Part shown: positions 27,165 to 35,266 of the stretch, piece after piece
Layout of the letters: each line of letters opens with the position of its first letter
Position numbering within the stretch: the first letter of the stretch is position 1
Origin: Alphaproteobacteria bacterium
Lineage (GTDB): Bacteria > Pseudomonadota > Alphaproteobacteria > Rickettsiales > UBA8987
NCBI GenBank assembly: GCA_030429725.1
Contig: JAUIEX010000010.1
Coordinates: 1-46,046 of the forward strand
DNA: 46,046 nucleotides
Direction of reading: 5' to 3'
Notes under the pieces: generated by a model
What the model saw: only the letters and a program-made list of their open reading frames with translations
Databases searched by the model: none
What the model was told of the DNA's origin: nothing
Program-made: the position numbers and the translations under genes

Positions 27165-28136
27165 CTAGGTAAAATCAATCAGCAGCTTGCCCTGATGTTG
27201 AAAATCGCGCATCATTTCATGCGCTTCCATGGCTTTCTCCGGTGAAAACACCGCCGCCACATATGGCGTTATCCGGCCATCTTCCACCATCGGCCAGATG
27301 CTGGAACGGATGGATTCAGCCAGATCATAAATCACATCCTCCCGCTGGGAGCGCAGCGTTGATCCTGTCCAGATCAGCTCTTTCAGCATGATCTGCGCCA
27401 GCGGTATCTCGGCTTTACTGCCACTTAACATAGCAATGGAAACCAGCCGCCCACCCTGCTTCAACAAGCGCAGATGCTTTTCTGCATAAGCCGCACCCAC
27501 CATATCCAGAATCACATCCACCCCGCCGGATTCCTCCAGAATAATTTGAGCAAAATCTTCTTGCTTATAATGAATTGCGTGCGCGCCAAGCGCTTCACAA
27601 AATGCCACTTTCTCCGCACTGCCCGCCGTTGCATAAACCCGGCAGCCCAGCGCCCGCACCAGCTGCACTGCCACATGCCCCACGCCACCCGCACCGCCAT
27701 GAATCAACACCACATCACGCGGTGAAAGCCGCGCCTTCTCACAGAGATTAAAGTAAGCGGTGAATAGTGCCTCCGGAAGTGCCGCTGCCTGCTTTAAATC
27801 AAAGCCCTTGGGCGCGGAAAGCACCCGCCATTCCGGCACGGCCACCTGCTCGGCATAGCCGCCACCTTGCAGCAGCGCACATACTTCCTCGCCAACCTGA
27901 TGGGATTTAACCTTATCACCAATGGCCTCAATCACGCCGGAAACCTCCAGCCCCAATCGCGTGGAAGCGCCTTCCGGCGCATGGTATTTTCCTTCGGCCT
28001 GAAAAATGTCGGCGCGGTTTACTCCGGCATAAGCAACCTTAATTCGCACCTCATGCCCGGAAATTTCCGGCATGTCATGCTCGGTTAAATCCAGCCGGTA
28101 GCCCTGCTCTGTTCTGTGATGGTCAATAACACGCAT
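27165..28136 (-). CDS. Zinc-free NAD(P)H quinone oxidoreductase, PIG3/Qor type
   Basis: Medium-chain dehydrogenase/reductase of 323 residues. The N-terminal GroES-like domain has IKVAYAGVNRADIFQAEG and LGLEVSGVIEAIG, without zinc cysteines. The Rossmann part has VLIHGGAGGVGHVAVQLVRALG and a C-terminal EKAMEAHEMMRDFQHQGKLLID. The LPEALFTAYFNL segment and AP.G-type loop fit the p53-inducible PIG3-like quinone reductase group. The physiological substrate is unknown. A perfect hairpin (ACACGC/GCGTGT, 28129-28146) covers its start codon, and rpmJ lies just upstream on the same strand. Confidence 0.9.
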   Translation of the reverse strand: MRVIDHHRTEQGYRLDLTEHDMPEISGHEVRIKVAYAGVNRADIFQAEGKYHAPEGASTRLGLEVSGVIEAIGDKVKSHQVGEEVCALLQGGGYAEQVAVPEWRVLSAPKGFDLKQAAALPEALFTAYFNLCEKARLSPRDVVLIHGGAGGVGHVAVQLVRALGCRVYATAGSAEKVAFCEALGAHAIHYKQEDFAQIILEESGGVDVILDMVGAAYAEKHLRLLKQGGRLVSIAMLSGSKAEIPLAQIMLKELIWTGSTLRSQREDVIYDLAESIRSSIWPMVEDGRITPYVAAVFSPEKAMEAHEMMRDFQHQGKLLIDFT

Positions 28137-28164
28137 AGGCGCGTGTCATGAAATGGGTAAGAAA

Positions 28165-28290
28165 TTAACCCTGACGCGCCTTGAAGCGTGGGTTTTTCTT
28201 ATTGATGACATAAACCCGCCCCTTACGACGCACAATCTGACAATTGCGGTCACGTGTTTTGGCTGATTTCAGGGAATTTACCACTTTCAT
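28165..28290 (-). CDS. rpmJ: 50S ribosomal protein L36
   Basis: A 41-residue protein found by reading the gap between the oxidoreductase and the glycosyltransferase. It starts [20 protein letters not shown], continues [21 protein letters not shown] and then stops. This is the bL36 family in its longer form with a single remaining cysteine (C17), matching the zinc-independent type that is usual in alphaproteobacteria. It binds 23S rRNA in the large subunit. It stands apart from other ribosomal genes, which is normal for this paralogue. Confidence 0.95.
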   Translation of the reverse strand: MKVVNSLKSAKTRDRNCQIVRRKGRVYVINKKNPRFKARQG

Positions 28291-28344
28291 GAGTCTGTCC
28301 TTTATCAATAAGAAGCGGCTTATTAGCCGATGTTACGGGCGCTG

Positions 28345-30180
28345 TCAAGCGCAAGCCGCAGTTTTCGAGGAAAGATTCAGACTTTCCCGCATTGCCTGCG
28401 AGTGGCCATGCTCGGTTTTTTCCCAATAATGTGGTCGATAAAAAAGCTGCCACAATGCCCGGAAGCTCGCCACACTGTGCAGCACCCAATAAAACGGGAA
28501 GCTCAAAGCGCTGCCCGCCATGTGCCACCAGCGCATATGGCACAGCACCCAGAAGGAAACCAGCCAATGTGCCAGCACGCCAAAAATCAAATTAAACCAG
28601 CTGAATAACAACATTCCGGAAGCCATATCGTTACTATGCACCAATTGAAATAAGGAAAGAATCAACGACACCGGCAGCAGCAAAAATACAAAAGCCGGTG
28701 CGCCAACAAAAAAGCAAAACCCCAGATAACCCCGCACACCACCATGTTTCAACAACAATACCGGATGACGTATATGCACCGCAAATGTCTGCATATAGCC
28801 CTTAATCCAGCGGCTGCGCTGCCGCATCCAGTTTCCCATATGCTGCGGGCATTCTTCCCAGGTGGTGCTTGGCAGCAGCCCGGTGCGATAGCCAAGCAAC
28901 ATCAATCTCAGCCCCAAATCCGCATCCTCCGTTACATTATACGCATCCCAGCCGAACACCTGCCGCAATATAGGCAAGCGGAAATGATTGCTGGTTCCGC
29001 CCAGCGGAATCGGCATTTTCAACCGCAACAATCCCGGCAGCATGAAGCAGAACCAGCTGGCATATTCAATCGCAAAAAGCCGTGTCAGCCAATTCTCGTC
29101 ACGGTTATAATAATTCAGCCGCGCCTGAAAACAAGCCACCTGCGCGTCACTATTGCGAAAGGCAATCACCGCCTTTTTCAGCTGATCCGGCTCCGGCCGG
29201 TCTTCCGCATCATAGATCGTCACATACTCCCCTTCGGCAAAGCGCAGCGCATAATTACACGCCTTTGGCTTTGTCTGTGGCAGGGAGTATGGCACGCGAA
29301 CAATCCTGAAATTTGATGGAAATTTTGCGGCCTTGATGGATGCAATCGTTCCCGTGTCATCCGCCTCCACAATCAGCTTCACATCCAGTTTGCGCCGTGG
29401 ATAATCCAGCGCCATCAATGCATTGCGCAAATGCTCGATGGTGGTGTCATTCTCTTTAAATAACGGAATCAGCAAGGTGTAACACGGCCAGGCATCCGCC
29501 GGCAGAGCCTTTGCCTGCACGTCAATCTCCGCCACCTGGCTGCCCGACCAGAAAAATACCAGCTTAGAAAGCAATGTCAGAAGAAAAAACACATTAATCA
29601 GCATTAAATTCACATCCGTCATTGCTGCAAAATGTGCAGAAAAAACCATCATCACCGCAAAGAAGCTGAAACATATTCCCCGCCGTAATGGGCTGAAAAA
29701 CAGACGCTTGGCAGAAAAATACGGCACGGATTCCACCAGCTGCTCCCGCGCAATTTCTTCATCCTCTTTGCCAAACACACGCTCACACACTGCCTGCACA
29801 TCAAAGGGCGTTGTCAAAGCAAAGCGCACCGCGCCATATTTTCTCTCCGCCCATTGCCGCAATTCATCCGTTACCTGGCTGGTGGCAATCAACCATGTTC
29901 CATCCATCTCCCGTTTCCATGGCAGCGCCTGATAGCGCAAATAAGCCGCCCGGCACTCCGCCTTCAACAAGGTTTCATCCGGTGGCATCTGCAGCAGATC
30001 GGCATAAGGCAGCCCTTGCTGCGTTGCCAATGTTTGGTATAGCATTTGCGGGTTCACAATATTCTCCGCAAGCAGCGCTTCACCCAAGCGGCCACCTTCC
30101 TGCCGATAGCGCAGAAAGGCGGTTTTAAGACCCATATCGTCCAGCAACCCCTGCCGTTTTAACAAATCCCCGAGACGCAT
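28345..30180 (-). CDS. Family 2 glycosyltransferase with N-terminal MshEN-like domain
   Basis: A processive-looking inner-membrane glycan synthase. Residues 1-130 resemble a GSPII_E_N/MshEN domain: RLGDLLKRQGLL, then RLGEALLAENIV about 20 residues later, the spacing of c-di-GMP-binding MshEN motifs. Two membrane helices follow (about 170-225). The GT-A domain has VEADDTGT, TIYDAEDRPEPDQL, TEDADLGLRL and RQRSRWIKGY, equal to the D, DxD, ED and QxxRW motifs of BcsA-type synthases. Three or four C-terminal helices complete it. No PilZ domain is present. The ATG overlaps the stop of the upstream barrel gene (TGATG). The polymer made is unknown. Confidence 0.88.
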   Translation of the reverse strand: MRLGDLLKRQGLLDDMGLKTAFLRYRQEGGRLGEALLAENIVNPQMLYQTLATQQGLPYADLLQMPPDETLLKAECRAAYLRYQALPWKREMDGTWLIATSQVTDELRQWAERKYGAVRFALTTPFDVQAVCERVFGKEDEEIAREQLVESVPYFSAKRLFFSPLRRGICFSFFAVMMVFSAHFAAMTDVNLMLINVFFLLTLLSKLVFFWSGSQVAEIDVQAKALPADAWPCYTLLIPLFKENDTTIEHLRNALMALDYPRRKLDVKLIVEADDTGTIASIKAAKFPSNFRIVRVPYSLPQTKPKACNYALRFAEGEYVTIYDAEDRPEPDQLKKAVIAFRNSDAQVACFQARLNYYNRDENWLTRLFAIEYASWFCFMLPGLLRLKMPIPLGGTSNHFRLPILRQVFGWDAYNVTEDADLGLRLMLLGYRTGLLPSTTWEECPQHMGNWMRQRSRWIKGYMQTFAVHIRHPVLLLKHGGVRGYLGFCFFVGAPAFVFLLLPVSLILSLFQLVHSNDMASGMLLFSWFNLIFGVLAHWLVSFWVLCHMRWWHMAGSALSFPFYWVLHSVASFRALWQLFYRPHYWEKTEHGHSQAMRESLNLSSKTAACA

Positions 30181-31019
30181 CAGAATCTAAACCATAACGA
30201 CGTGAGAAAACCGTGCCCGGCGCCCGTATTGCGGCCACGAACATTCATGAATGCCCCCACCTGAATATCCACCCATTCCCTGCGTGAAACCACATAGCTG
30301 GCCTGCAGTTTGGTTAGATCATAATTCAGGGAATTAGCGGCCAGACTATTGCTGCCCACCCCGTCCACACTCATGGTTTCAAACCATTGCAATAGCACCA
30401 GATGACGATCTGAAACGCGAATGCCAAGTGTGCTATCAAAACGCCATTCATCCCCCGGCTCTTCCAGCCGGTGGCGATAACCCCCCTCCAGATTCACAAA
30501 GTGACGGCGCTCAAACAGGTCAAAATTACGCCCCATCAACGCTCTTAATTCCACATCCATCTGGCGCGGGCCAAAAATATCCTGATCCTGTTTATTCATT
30601 AAATCAGGCAATGTCAGGGACGTTTGAAGCGATGTGACCCACGCACCAAGGTCAGGCATTTTATACCGCGCATGGAGGGAAGGATCGATCAACGCATTGG
30701 CTTTTTTGGGAATGCCCCGCGCCCCCTGTTCTGCAGCCACCTGCTGCAAAAAGAAGGCACCGCCAATCGTCAGATCATCGGAATAGCCATACTCCACCAT
30801 GCCGTTCAATTCAGTTTTTTGGTAACTGGATTGGGATTGTTCCTTTCCGTCACGGTCAAAAAGCTTCGCCGTTTTGTAGCGCGTCACGGTTAAATATGAA
30901 GCGAATTCATCTTTAGGTTGCATCCATGCGCCAGCAAAAGCTCGCTCAGGTTGCATAACCAAACATAGACAAAAGATAAGAAAAAATGATAATCGCCACC
31001 CTGTCAGAGGGCTGCGCAT
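30180..31019 (-). CDS. Outer-membrane beta-barrel protein coupled to the glycosyltransferase
   Basis: A 279-residue protein with a clear signal peptide ending AFA before GAWMQPKDE. Repeated amphipathic strands follow (MVEYGYSDDLTIGGAFFLQQ, HFVNLEGGYRHRL, LVLLQWFETM), with a terminal phenylalanine (SLWFRF) typical of barrels inserted by the BAM complex. I do not recognise a named family. Because its stop overlaps the start of the glycosyltransferase, the two are almost surely made together, and an export or tethering role for the glycan is inferred. It lies 44 nt downstream of atpF in the same direction. Confidence 0.75.
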   Translation of the reverse strand: MRSPLTGWRLSFFLIFCLCLVMQPERAFAGAWMQPKDEFASYLTVTRYKTAKLFDRDGKEQSQSSYQKTELNGMVEYGYSDDLTIGGAFFLQQVAAEQGARGIPKKANALIDPSLHARYKMPDLGAWVTSLQTSLTLPDLMNKQDQDIFGPRQMDVELRALMGRNFDLFERRHFVNLEGGYRHRLEEPGDEWRFDSTLGIRVSDRHLVLLQWFETMSVDGVGSNSLAANSLNYDLTKLQASYVVSRREWVDIQVGAFMNVRGRNTGAGHGFLTSLWFRF

Positions 31020-31063
31020 GCTTTCCCGGCTTGCTCAAACAGCATCATTCACCACCTGACAGT

Positions 31064-31546
31064 TTAATGAAGCTTGCGGTCGATCTCATTCAGCGCATCA
31101 TCCAGAAGATGTTGCGCGGCATCACGATCCATATGTTCAATAATCATTTGTTGCGCCGTTTTCACCATAATATCAACCGCATGATCTTTAATATCTTTCA
31201 TGGCTGCCTGCTCGGCACGGGCAATCTTCTCATTAGCCAACGCCGTTTGGCGCTCAATTTGTACCCTGCTATGCTCTTCGGCATGGCGGATGATCCGCGC
31301 CGCCTCTTCTTCCGCATGCGCGGTAATGTTTTCAATATCCTCTTCCAGCTTCTGATGTTGGCGCTGATATTTCGCCAGCATTGACTGTGCCTCTTCCTTC
31401 AGCGCCATCACCTCCTGAAGCCGGGCATCAATTGCCGCGGAACGCTGATCAAGCCCGCCAAGAATCAAACGCCCAAGCGGCTTAAAGAACACCACAAGAA
31501 ACAAAACCGTTGCAACAAAAACCCAAAATGATGCATCAAATGCCAT
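31064..31546 (-). CDS. atpF: ATP synthase F0 subunit b
   Basis: Stator subunit: one N-terminal membrane helix (FWVFVATVLFLVVFFKPLG) and then a long charged coiled coil (about 30-150). Length 160 matches bacterial b. It is the last gene of the F0 operon. With the adjacent b' gene it forms the heterodimeric peripheral stalk typical of alphaproteobacteria and chloroplasts. The gap to the b' gene is 43 nt. Confidence 0.93.
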   Translation of the reverse strand: MAFDASFWVFVATVLFLVVFFKPLGRLILGGLDQRSAAIDARLQEVMALKEEAQSMLAKYQRQHQKLEEDIENITAHAEEEAARIIRHAEEHSRVQIERQTALANEKIARAEQAAMKDIKDHAVDIMVKTAQQMIIEHMDRDAAQHLLDDALNEIDRKLH

Positions 31547-31589
31547 CGTTCTTCCTTATCCTCAATTTTACCGGATACCAATTATCCAC

Positions 31590-32054
31590 TTATTTAAATC
31601 TTATTTTATCCGCCGCCACTTCAACTCCGGAAGTTTTGGCCACAATATCGGCAATCACCACCGCTGAATTATCCTGCACCTCTTTCATCGCCCCGTCACG
31701 GCGGGAGTCAATCTCGGCAAGCGCCTTATTTGTTTTTTCCAGCAGGCTCTTCTGCAGTCTGGCAGCTTCACCCTCCAGACGCGTGCGGGATTTCTCCTGC
31801 GCCGCCGTCACCAGCGAACGTGCCGTTTCCTGCGAGGAAGCAAGCTTCTTAGCATAAGCCTCCGCCAGTTTTTCGGATTCTCTCTGAAAGGAGTGCGCTT
31901 TTTCAAGATCACCCTGAATACGAATCTGACGATTATGCAGCACGCGCCCAACTTTCGGCAGGCACACATATGCCATAATGACATAGGTTAAACCAAAAGT
32001 GACCGCCAGCCAGAAAAGCTGGGACGCATAAGTGCTAATCTCAAAATGAGGCAC
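31590..32054 (-). CDS. atpG: ATP synthase F0 subunit b'
   Basis: The second b-type stator subunit. The family start PHFEISTYASQLFWLAVTFGLTYVIMA is typical of b' (AtpG/AtpX): a membrane helix followed by VCLPKVGRVLHNRQ and a long coiled coil. The product has 154 residues. It is placed between atpE and atpF as in alphaproteobacterial F0 operons. Naming of b and b' varies between genomes, and assignment here rests on the FPHFE-like start. Confidence 0.9.
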   Translation of the reverse strand: MPHFEISTYASQLFWLAVTFGLTYVIMAYVCLPKVGRVLHNRQIRIQGDLEKAHSFQRESEKLAEAYAKKLASSQETARSLVTAAQEKSRTRLEGEAARLQKSLLEKTNKALAEIDSRRDGAMKEVQDNSAVVIADIVAKTSGVEVAADKIRFK

Positions 32055-32085
32055 AACCTAAACCTAACTTACTTACGCCAAAAAA

Positions 32086-32310
32086 CTAGGCAATCATGAT
32101 CAGGATCGCGACAACAAATGCCAGCAGACCCATAAATTCAGCCAAAGCTGCACCAATAAAAGCAAATTTTGTCATTTTACCTTCAGCGGAAGGATTGCGT
32201 GCAATGCCGTTCAGGAATGATGAGAAAACATTACCCACACCCAGCGCTGCACCCAGCATGCCGATGGTGGTCAAGCCCATTCCAATATATTTCAAAACTT
32301 CCATTTCCAT
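32086..32310 (-). CDS. atpE: ATP synthase F0 subunit c
   Basis: Proton-carrying ring subunit with two helices. The polar loop [13 protein letters not shown] and the ion-binding glutamate in [15 protein letters not shown] are clear, and the surrounding residues fit a proton-type and not a sodium-type ring. I start at 32310 ([10 protein letters not shown], 74 residues) because a GGGGA Shine-Dalgarno lies about 7 nt upstream. The frame is open to 32331, but that would place the ribosome site inside the gene. Confidence 0.96.
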   Translation of the reverse strand: MEMEVLKYIGMGLTTIGMLGAALGVGNVFSSFLNGIARNPSAEGKMTKFAFIGAALAEFMGLLAFVVAILIMIA

Positions 32311-32344
32311 TTTAAGTCCCCTTTTATACAATGGTTATTTAATT

Positions 32345-33070
32345 CTAATGTAAATGCACTGCGTCACTTAAATAGACACATGACAGCACCGCAAAAATAT
32401 ATGCCTGCAACATAGCGACAAAAATCTCAAAGCCAACCAAAAGAAACACAAAAACCAGTGGCAAAACCCCAAAATAACCCATCGTTGCAACAAACCCGGC
32501 CAACACTTTAACCAAAATATGACCGGCTGTCATATTGGCCGCCAAACGAATTGATAAACTCACCGGGCGCGAAAGGTATGAAACCAGCTCAATCGGAACC
32601 ACCAGCCAGATCAGCCACCACGGCGTGCCGGCGGGCAAAAACAAACTTAAATAATGAAAACCATGCCGAAAAAACCCGATCAATGTTACCGTCAGAAAAA
32701 CAAAAGCACCCAGCGCAAATGTCACGGCAATATGGCTGGTTGTGGTAAAGCTATACGGCACCATGCCCAATAAATTGGCAAACAGAACAAAGATAAAAAT
32801 TGAGAAGATAAACGGAAAATACTTCTTTCCTTCATCCCCCACATTATCCTTCACCGTTCCCGCCACAAACTCGTAAAGAACTTCGATAAAGCCCTGAAAA
32901 CGACCGGGAACCAACGTGGCCCGACGCATTCCGGCCACAAATAAAAATGTGATTACCGCAAGACCCACCACCATCCACATGGAGGAGTTGGTGAAGCTAA
33001 CATCCACACCGGCCACCTCAAACGGGATCAAGGGCTTAACAATAAACTGATCTAAAGGGCTGGCCGCCAT
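32345..33070 (-). CDS. atpB: ATP synthase F0 subunit a
   Basis: Membrane subunit that forms the two proton half-channels against the c-ring. The essential arginine is in SLSIRLAANMTAGHILVKVLAG, and the C-terminal LLVGFEIFVAMLQAYIFAVL is conserved. The 241 residues include five or more helices. The N-terminus has the QFIVKPLIPFEVAGVDVSFTNS start typical of alphaproteobacteria. It sits 10 nt after atpI and 35 nt before atpE. Confidence 0.97.
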   Translation of the reverse strand: MAASPLDQFIVKPLIPFEVAGVDVSFTNSSMWMVVGLAVITFLFVAGMRRATLVPGRFQGFIEVLYEFVAGTVKDNVGDEGKKYFPFIFSIFIFVLFANLLGMVPYSFTTTSHIAVTFALGAFVFLTVTLIGFFRHGFHYLSLFLPAGTPWWLIWLVVPIELVSYLSRPVSLSIRLAANMTAGHILVKVLAGFVATMGYFGVLPLVFVFLLVGFEIFVAMLQAYIFAVLSCVYLSDAVHLH

Positions 33071-33079
33071 GATGCTTCT

Positions 33080-33376
33080 TTACACTCCGTCTTCGCTATT
33101 CTCTTGTTGCGATATCGCGAGTTTATAGATATTCCAACCGCCCGCTGCAACCCCTAAAAACAACCCAATCAGCATAAAAACCGGTTCTGTCTGAAGCCAC
33201 TCATCCAAACCATATCCGATAAAAAAACCGACAATGACACCGGAGATGAATTCCGTACCATAACGGCTTGCGCCGTGCGCCGAGTGATCCGTTCCCTTTT
33301 CTTCCGGCTGAAGGGCATCCAGCCTTCGTTTCATCGCCAAAAGGCGAGCCTCATCTTCCTTTGGATGGTCTGTCAT
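33080..33376 (-). CDS. atpI: ATP synthase protein I (AtpI-like)
   Basis: A 98-residue protein with a charged N-terminus (ALQPEEKG) and two helices (FISGVIVGFFIGYGLDEWL and FMLIGLFLGVAAGGWNIYKL). The glycines and the acidic GYGLDEWL are typical of AtpI, which assists assembly of the c-ring. As the first gene of the F0 operon it lies 14 nt after the DsbA-like gene, so both may share a transcript. Confidence 0.88.
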   Translation of the reverse strand: MTDHPKEDEARLLAMKRRLDALQPEEKGTDHSAHGASRYGTEFISGVIVGFFIGYGLDEWLQTEPVFMLIGLFLGVAAGGWNIYKLAISQQENSEDGV

Positions 33377-33390
33377 AATGACAACAGAGC

Positions 33391-34122
33391 CTAATCTTCA
33401 GAATCCGCTTTTTCATTCGCTTGTTTGGCGATGATCGTTTCAATCGCCGTGACAAAATGATCGTAAGAACGCGTGCCGGTATAAAGCTCGCCATTAATAA
33501 ATAACGTTGGTGTAGCCGCCACTTTCAGCGATTTATTCGCCTCCAGCTGATGCCCTAAGATGCTGGTTTCCATCGCCTCGTCCGCAATGCATGCCTTAAC
33601 TTTTTCTTCGGTTAAGCCACCCACACGGCCAACATTAACCAGCTTTTCTTCCAGCTCTTCATTGGATTGAACAAACGCCCAATCTTCCTGCGTTTTGAAT
33701 AATGCGTCGAGGAATAATTTCTGACGCGCCTCATCATCAATACATTCCACCAGCATTGCACCACGCAGCGCAGATGCATTGAGCGGAAAATGCCGAAATA
33801 CAAAATACACTTTTCCGGTTTCCACATGTGATTCTTTGAGTTTTTTCACCACATTTTCATGAAAGAATTTGCAATGACCACAGGAAAGCGAGGCATATTC
33901 CACAATCCGCACCGGAGCATCTTCATTTCCAAAGGCCACTTCCACCGGCAGCTTTTTAGCAAGAAGCTCACTTGGCGGCACCAGATCCTTCATGCTCTCA
34001 ATGGCATTTTCCATATCTTCCGCTTCCGGGTTTGCCGCAAGTGCCACCGGCGGCACGCATGTTAGTATCAAAGTAAATAGCAGAGCACGTATCATCAATT
34101 TTAACCCATTCGTTCGTTTCAC
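33391..34122 (-). CDS. DsbA-family periplasmic thiol-disulfide oxidoreductase
   Basis: The signal peptide (MKRTNGLKLMIRALLFTLIL..ALA) is followed by a thioredoxin fold with an inserted helical domain. The active site is SLSCGHCKFFHENV (CGHC), and the cis-proline loop is VAATPTLFING. The form is the DsbA/BdbD-like thioredoxin common in alphaproteobacteria. A second cysteine pair (VECIDDEARQ, VKACIADEA) in the helical insert could form a structural disulfide. The product acts in the periplasm. It lies 7 nt downstream of the DUF721 gene and upstream of atpI. Confidence 0.9.
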   Translation of the reverse strand: MKRTNGLKLMIRALLFTLILTCVPPVALAANPEAEDMENAIESMKDLVPPSELLAKKLPVEVAFGNEDAPVRIVEYASLSCGHCKFFHENVVKKLKESHVETGKVYFVFRHFPLNASALRGAMLVECIDDEARQKLFLDALFKTQEDWAFVQSNEELEEKLVNVGRVGGLTEEKVKACIADEAMETSILGHQLEANKSLKVAATPTLFINGELYTGTRSYDHFVTAIETIIAKQANEKADSED

Positions 34123-34128
34123 CGTAGC

Positions 34129-34683
34129 TTAGTCGGTAATAAGCCACCGCTCAAGCTTTTCACGCATCTCCGGGTCAGAAATTTCAGCAATCAAAGCACG
34201 CGCCTTATCGGATAACGATATTGCATCAACGCCCGGCTCGCTCCATTCACTCACTGCCGATTCAACATTCGGTAGCTCCAAAGGCTTGCCCACACGCACC
34301 GCCACAATCGCAGTATAGCCAAGAAAGTGATTCACCCACTCCACAATCTGCACTGTCTGATGGCTGACAAAAATTCCTGCAGAGCCATAAGGGCGCACCT
34401 CCAATGTCTGCGCACCCTGATTGCCCCTCAGCAATCGCGCCGGCCGGCACTGCGCCGCCAGCGCGTCACCCACCGCCTGCGGCCAGTGCAGCAATAATCG
34501 CCCCACAATACCCGATGATTTGGGCATTTTTTGTTCCACCACCTGCGGAAGAATCCGCCCAAGGGGCAGAAATGCCCCCCTGCCGGGCGATGTTCGCTTC
34601 GCGTAAGGCGCCTTATAGGATGCTCCCTTTATATTGGAAGCAGGCCTTTTTCCCGGCTCAGTTGTTTCTTTTTTCATTATCAT
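34129..34683 (-). CDS. DUF721 (DciA-like) protein
   Basis: The DUF721 core runs from about residue 40 to 135: PLGRILPQVVEQKMPKSSGIVGRLLLHWPQAVGDALAAQCRPARL, followed by LEVRPYGSAGIFVSHQTVQIVEWVNHFLGY. In bacteria that lack DnaC/DnaI this family (DciA) helps load the replicative helicase, so that role is likely but not shown here. It has a basic, proline/glycine-rich N-terminus. It overlaps the end of rnhB by 26 nt (a start at 34677 would reduce this to 20). Confidence 0.82.
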   Translation of the reverse strand: MIMKKETTEPGKRPASNIKGASYKAPYAKRTSPGRGAFLPLGRILPQVVEQKMPKSSGIVGRLLLHWPQAVGDALAAQCRPARLLRGNQGAQTLEVRPYGSAGIFVSHQTVQIVEWVNHFLGYTAIVAVRVGKPLELPNVESAVSEWSEPGVDAISLSDKARALIAEISDPEMREKLERWLITD

Positions 34684-35266
34684 TGGTTCTTATCCCACCA
34701 TGCTTCATCGGCGCAAAGCTCATCCGGTGATGCGGCGTGATGCCAAGCTGCTCAATCGCACTCAGATGCGCTTTTGTGCCATAACCGGCATTACCCTCCC
34801 AGCCATAGCCGGGATATTTCACCGCCAGCTCCGCCATATGTGCATCCCGCCATGTTTTGGCGATAATTGAAGCCGCGCTGATGGCAGCATGCTTAGAATC
34901 CCCTTTCACCAGCGTTTGCGTGGGGTAAGGCAATTTCGGCGCACGATTGCCATCCACCATCACCGCCGCCGGCGCCACGGATAATCCCAGCACCGCCTGC
35001 TGCATGGCCTGCATGGTTGCCTGCAGAATATTCACCGCATCAATCACCGCCACTTCCACCACCGCAAGCTGCCAGCTCACCGCGCGGGTGCGAATTTCCT
35101 CCGCCAGCGCCTGCCGCCGCTTTGCCGTCAGTTTTTTGGAATCTGCCAATCCGGAGGGCACATCATTCGGGTCTAAAATCACGGCCGCCACCACCACCGG
35201 CCCCGCCAAAGGCCCACGCCCCACCTCATCCACACCGGCCACCAGCTCAAGCGGGTAATTCATCAT
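34658..35266 (-). CDS. rnhB: Ribonuclease HII
   Basis: Removes ribonucleotides and RNA primers from DNA. Catalytic acidic residues are in VAGVDEVGRGPLAGPVVVAAV (D and E), VMVDGNRAPKL and the C-terminal AKTWRDAHMAELAVKYPGYGW block. The 202 residues are typical. The start at 35266 overlaps the Sel1-gene stop as ATGA. Reading from 35317 would extend into that gene and adds no conserved sequence. It precedes the DUF721 gene. Confidence 0.95.
   Translation of the reverse strand: MMNYPLELVAGVDEVGRGPLAGPVVVAAVILDPNDVPSGLADSKKLTAKRRQALAEEIRTRAVSWQLAVVEVAVIDAVNILQATMQAMQQAVLGLSVAPAAVMVDGNRAPKLPYPTQTLVKGDSKHAAISAASIIAKTWRDAHMAELAVKYPGYGWEGNAGYGTKAHLSAIEQLGITPHHRMSFAPMKHGGIRTNDNEKRNN

Noticed and set aside
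34563-34578. Perfect GGGGCA-GAAA-TGCCCC hairpin
   Set aside because: It lies inside the DUF721 coding region in a stretch encoding ordinary conserved protein sequence, so chance or codon choice is sufficient.
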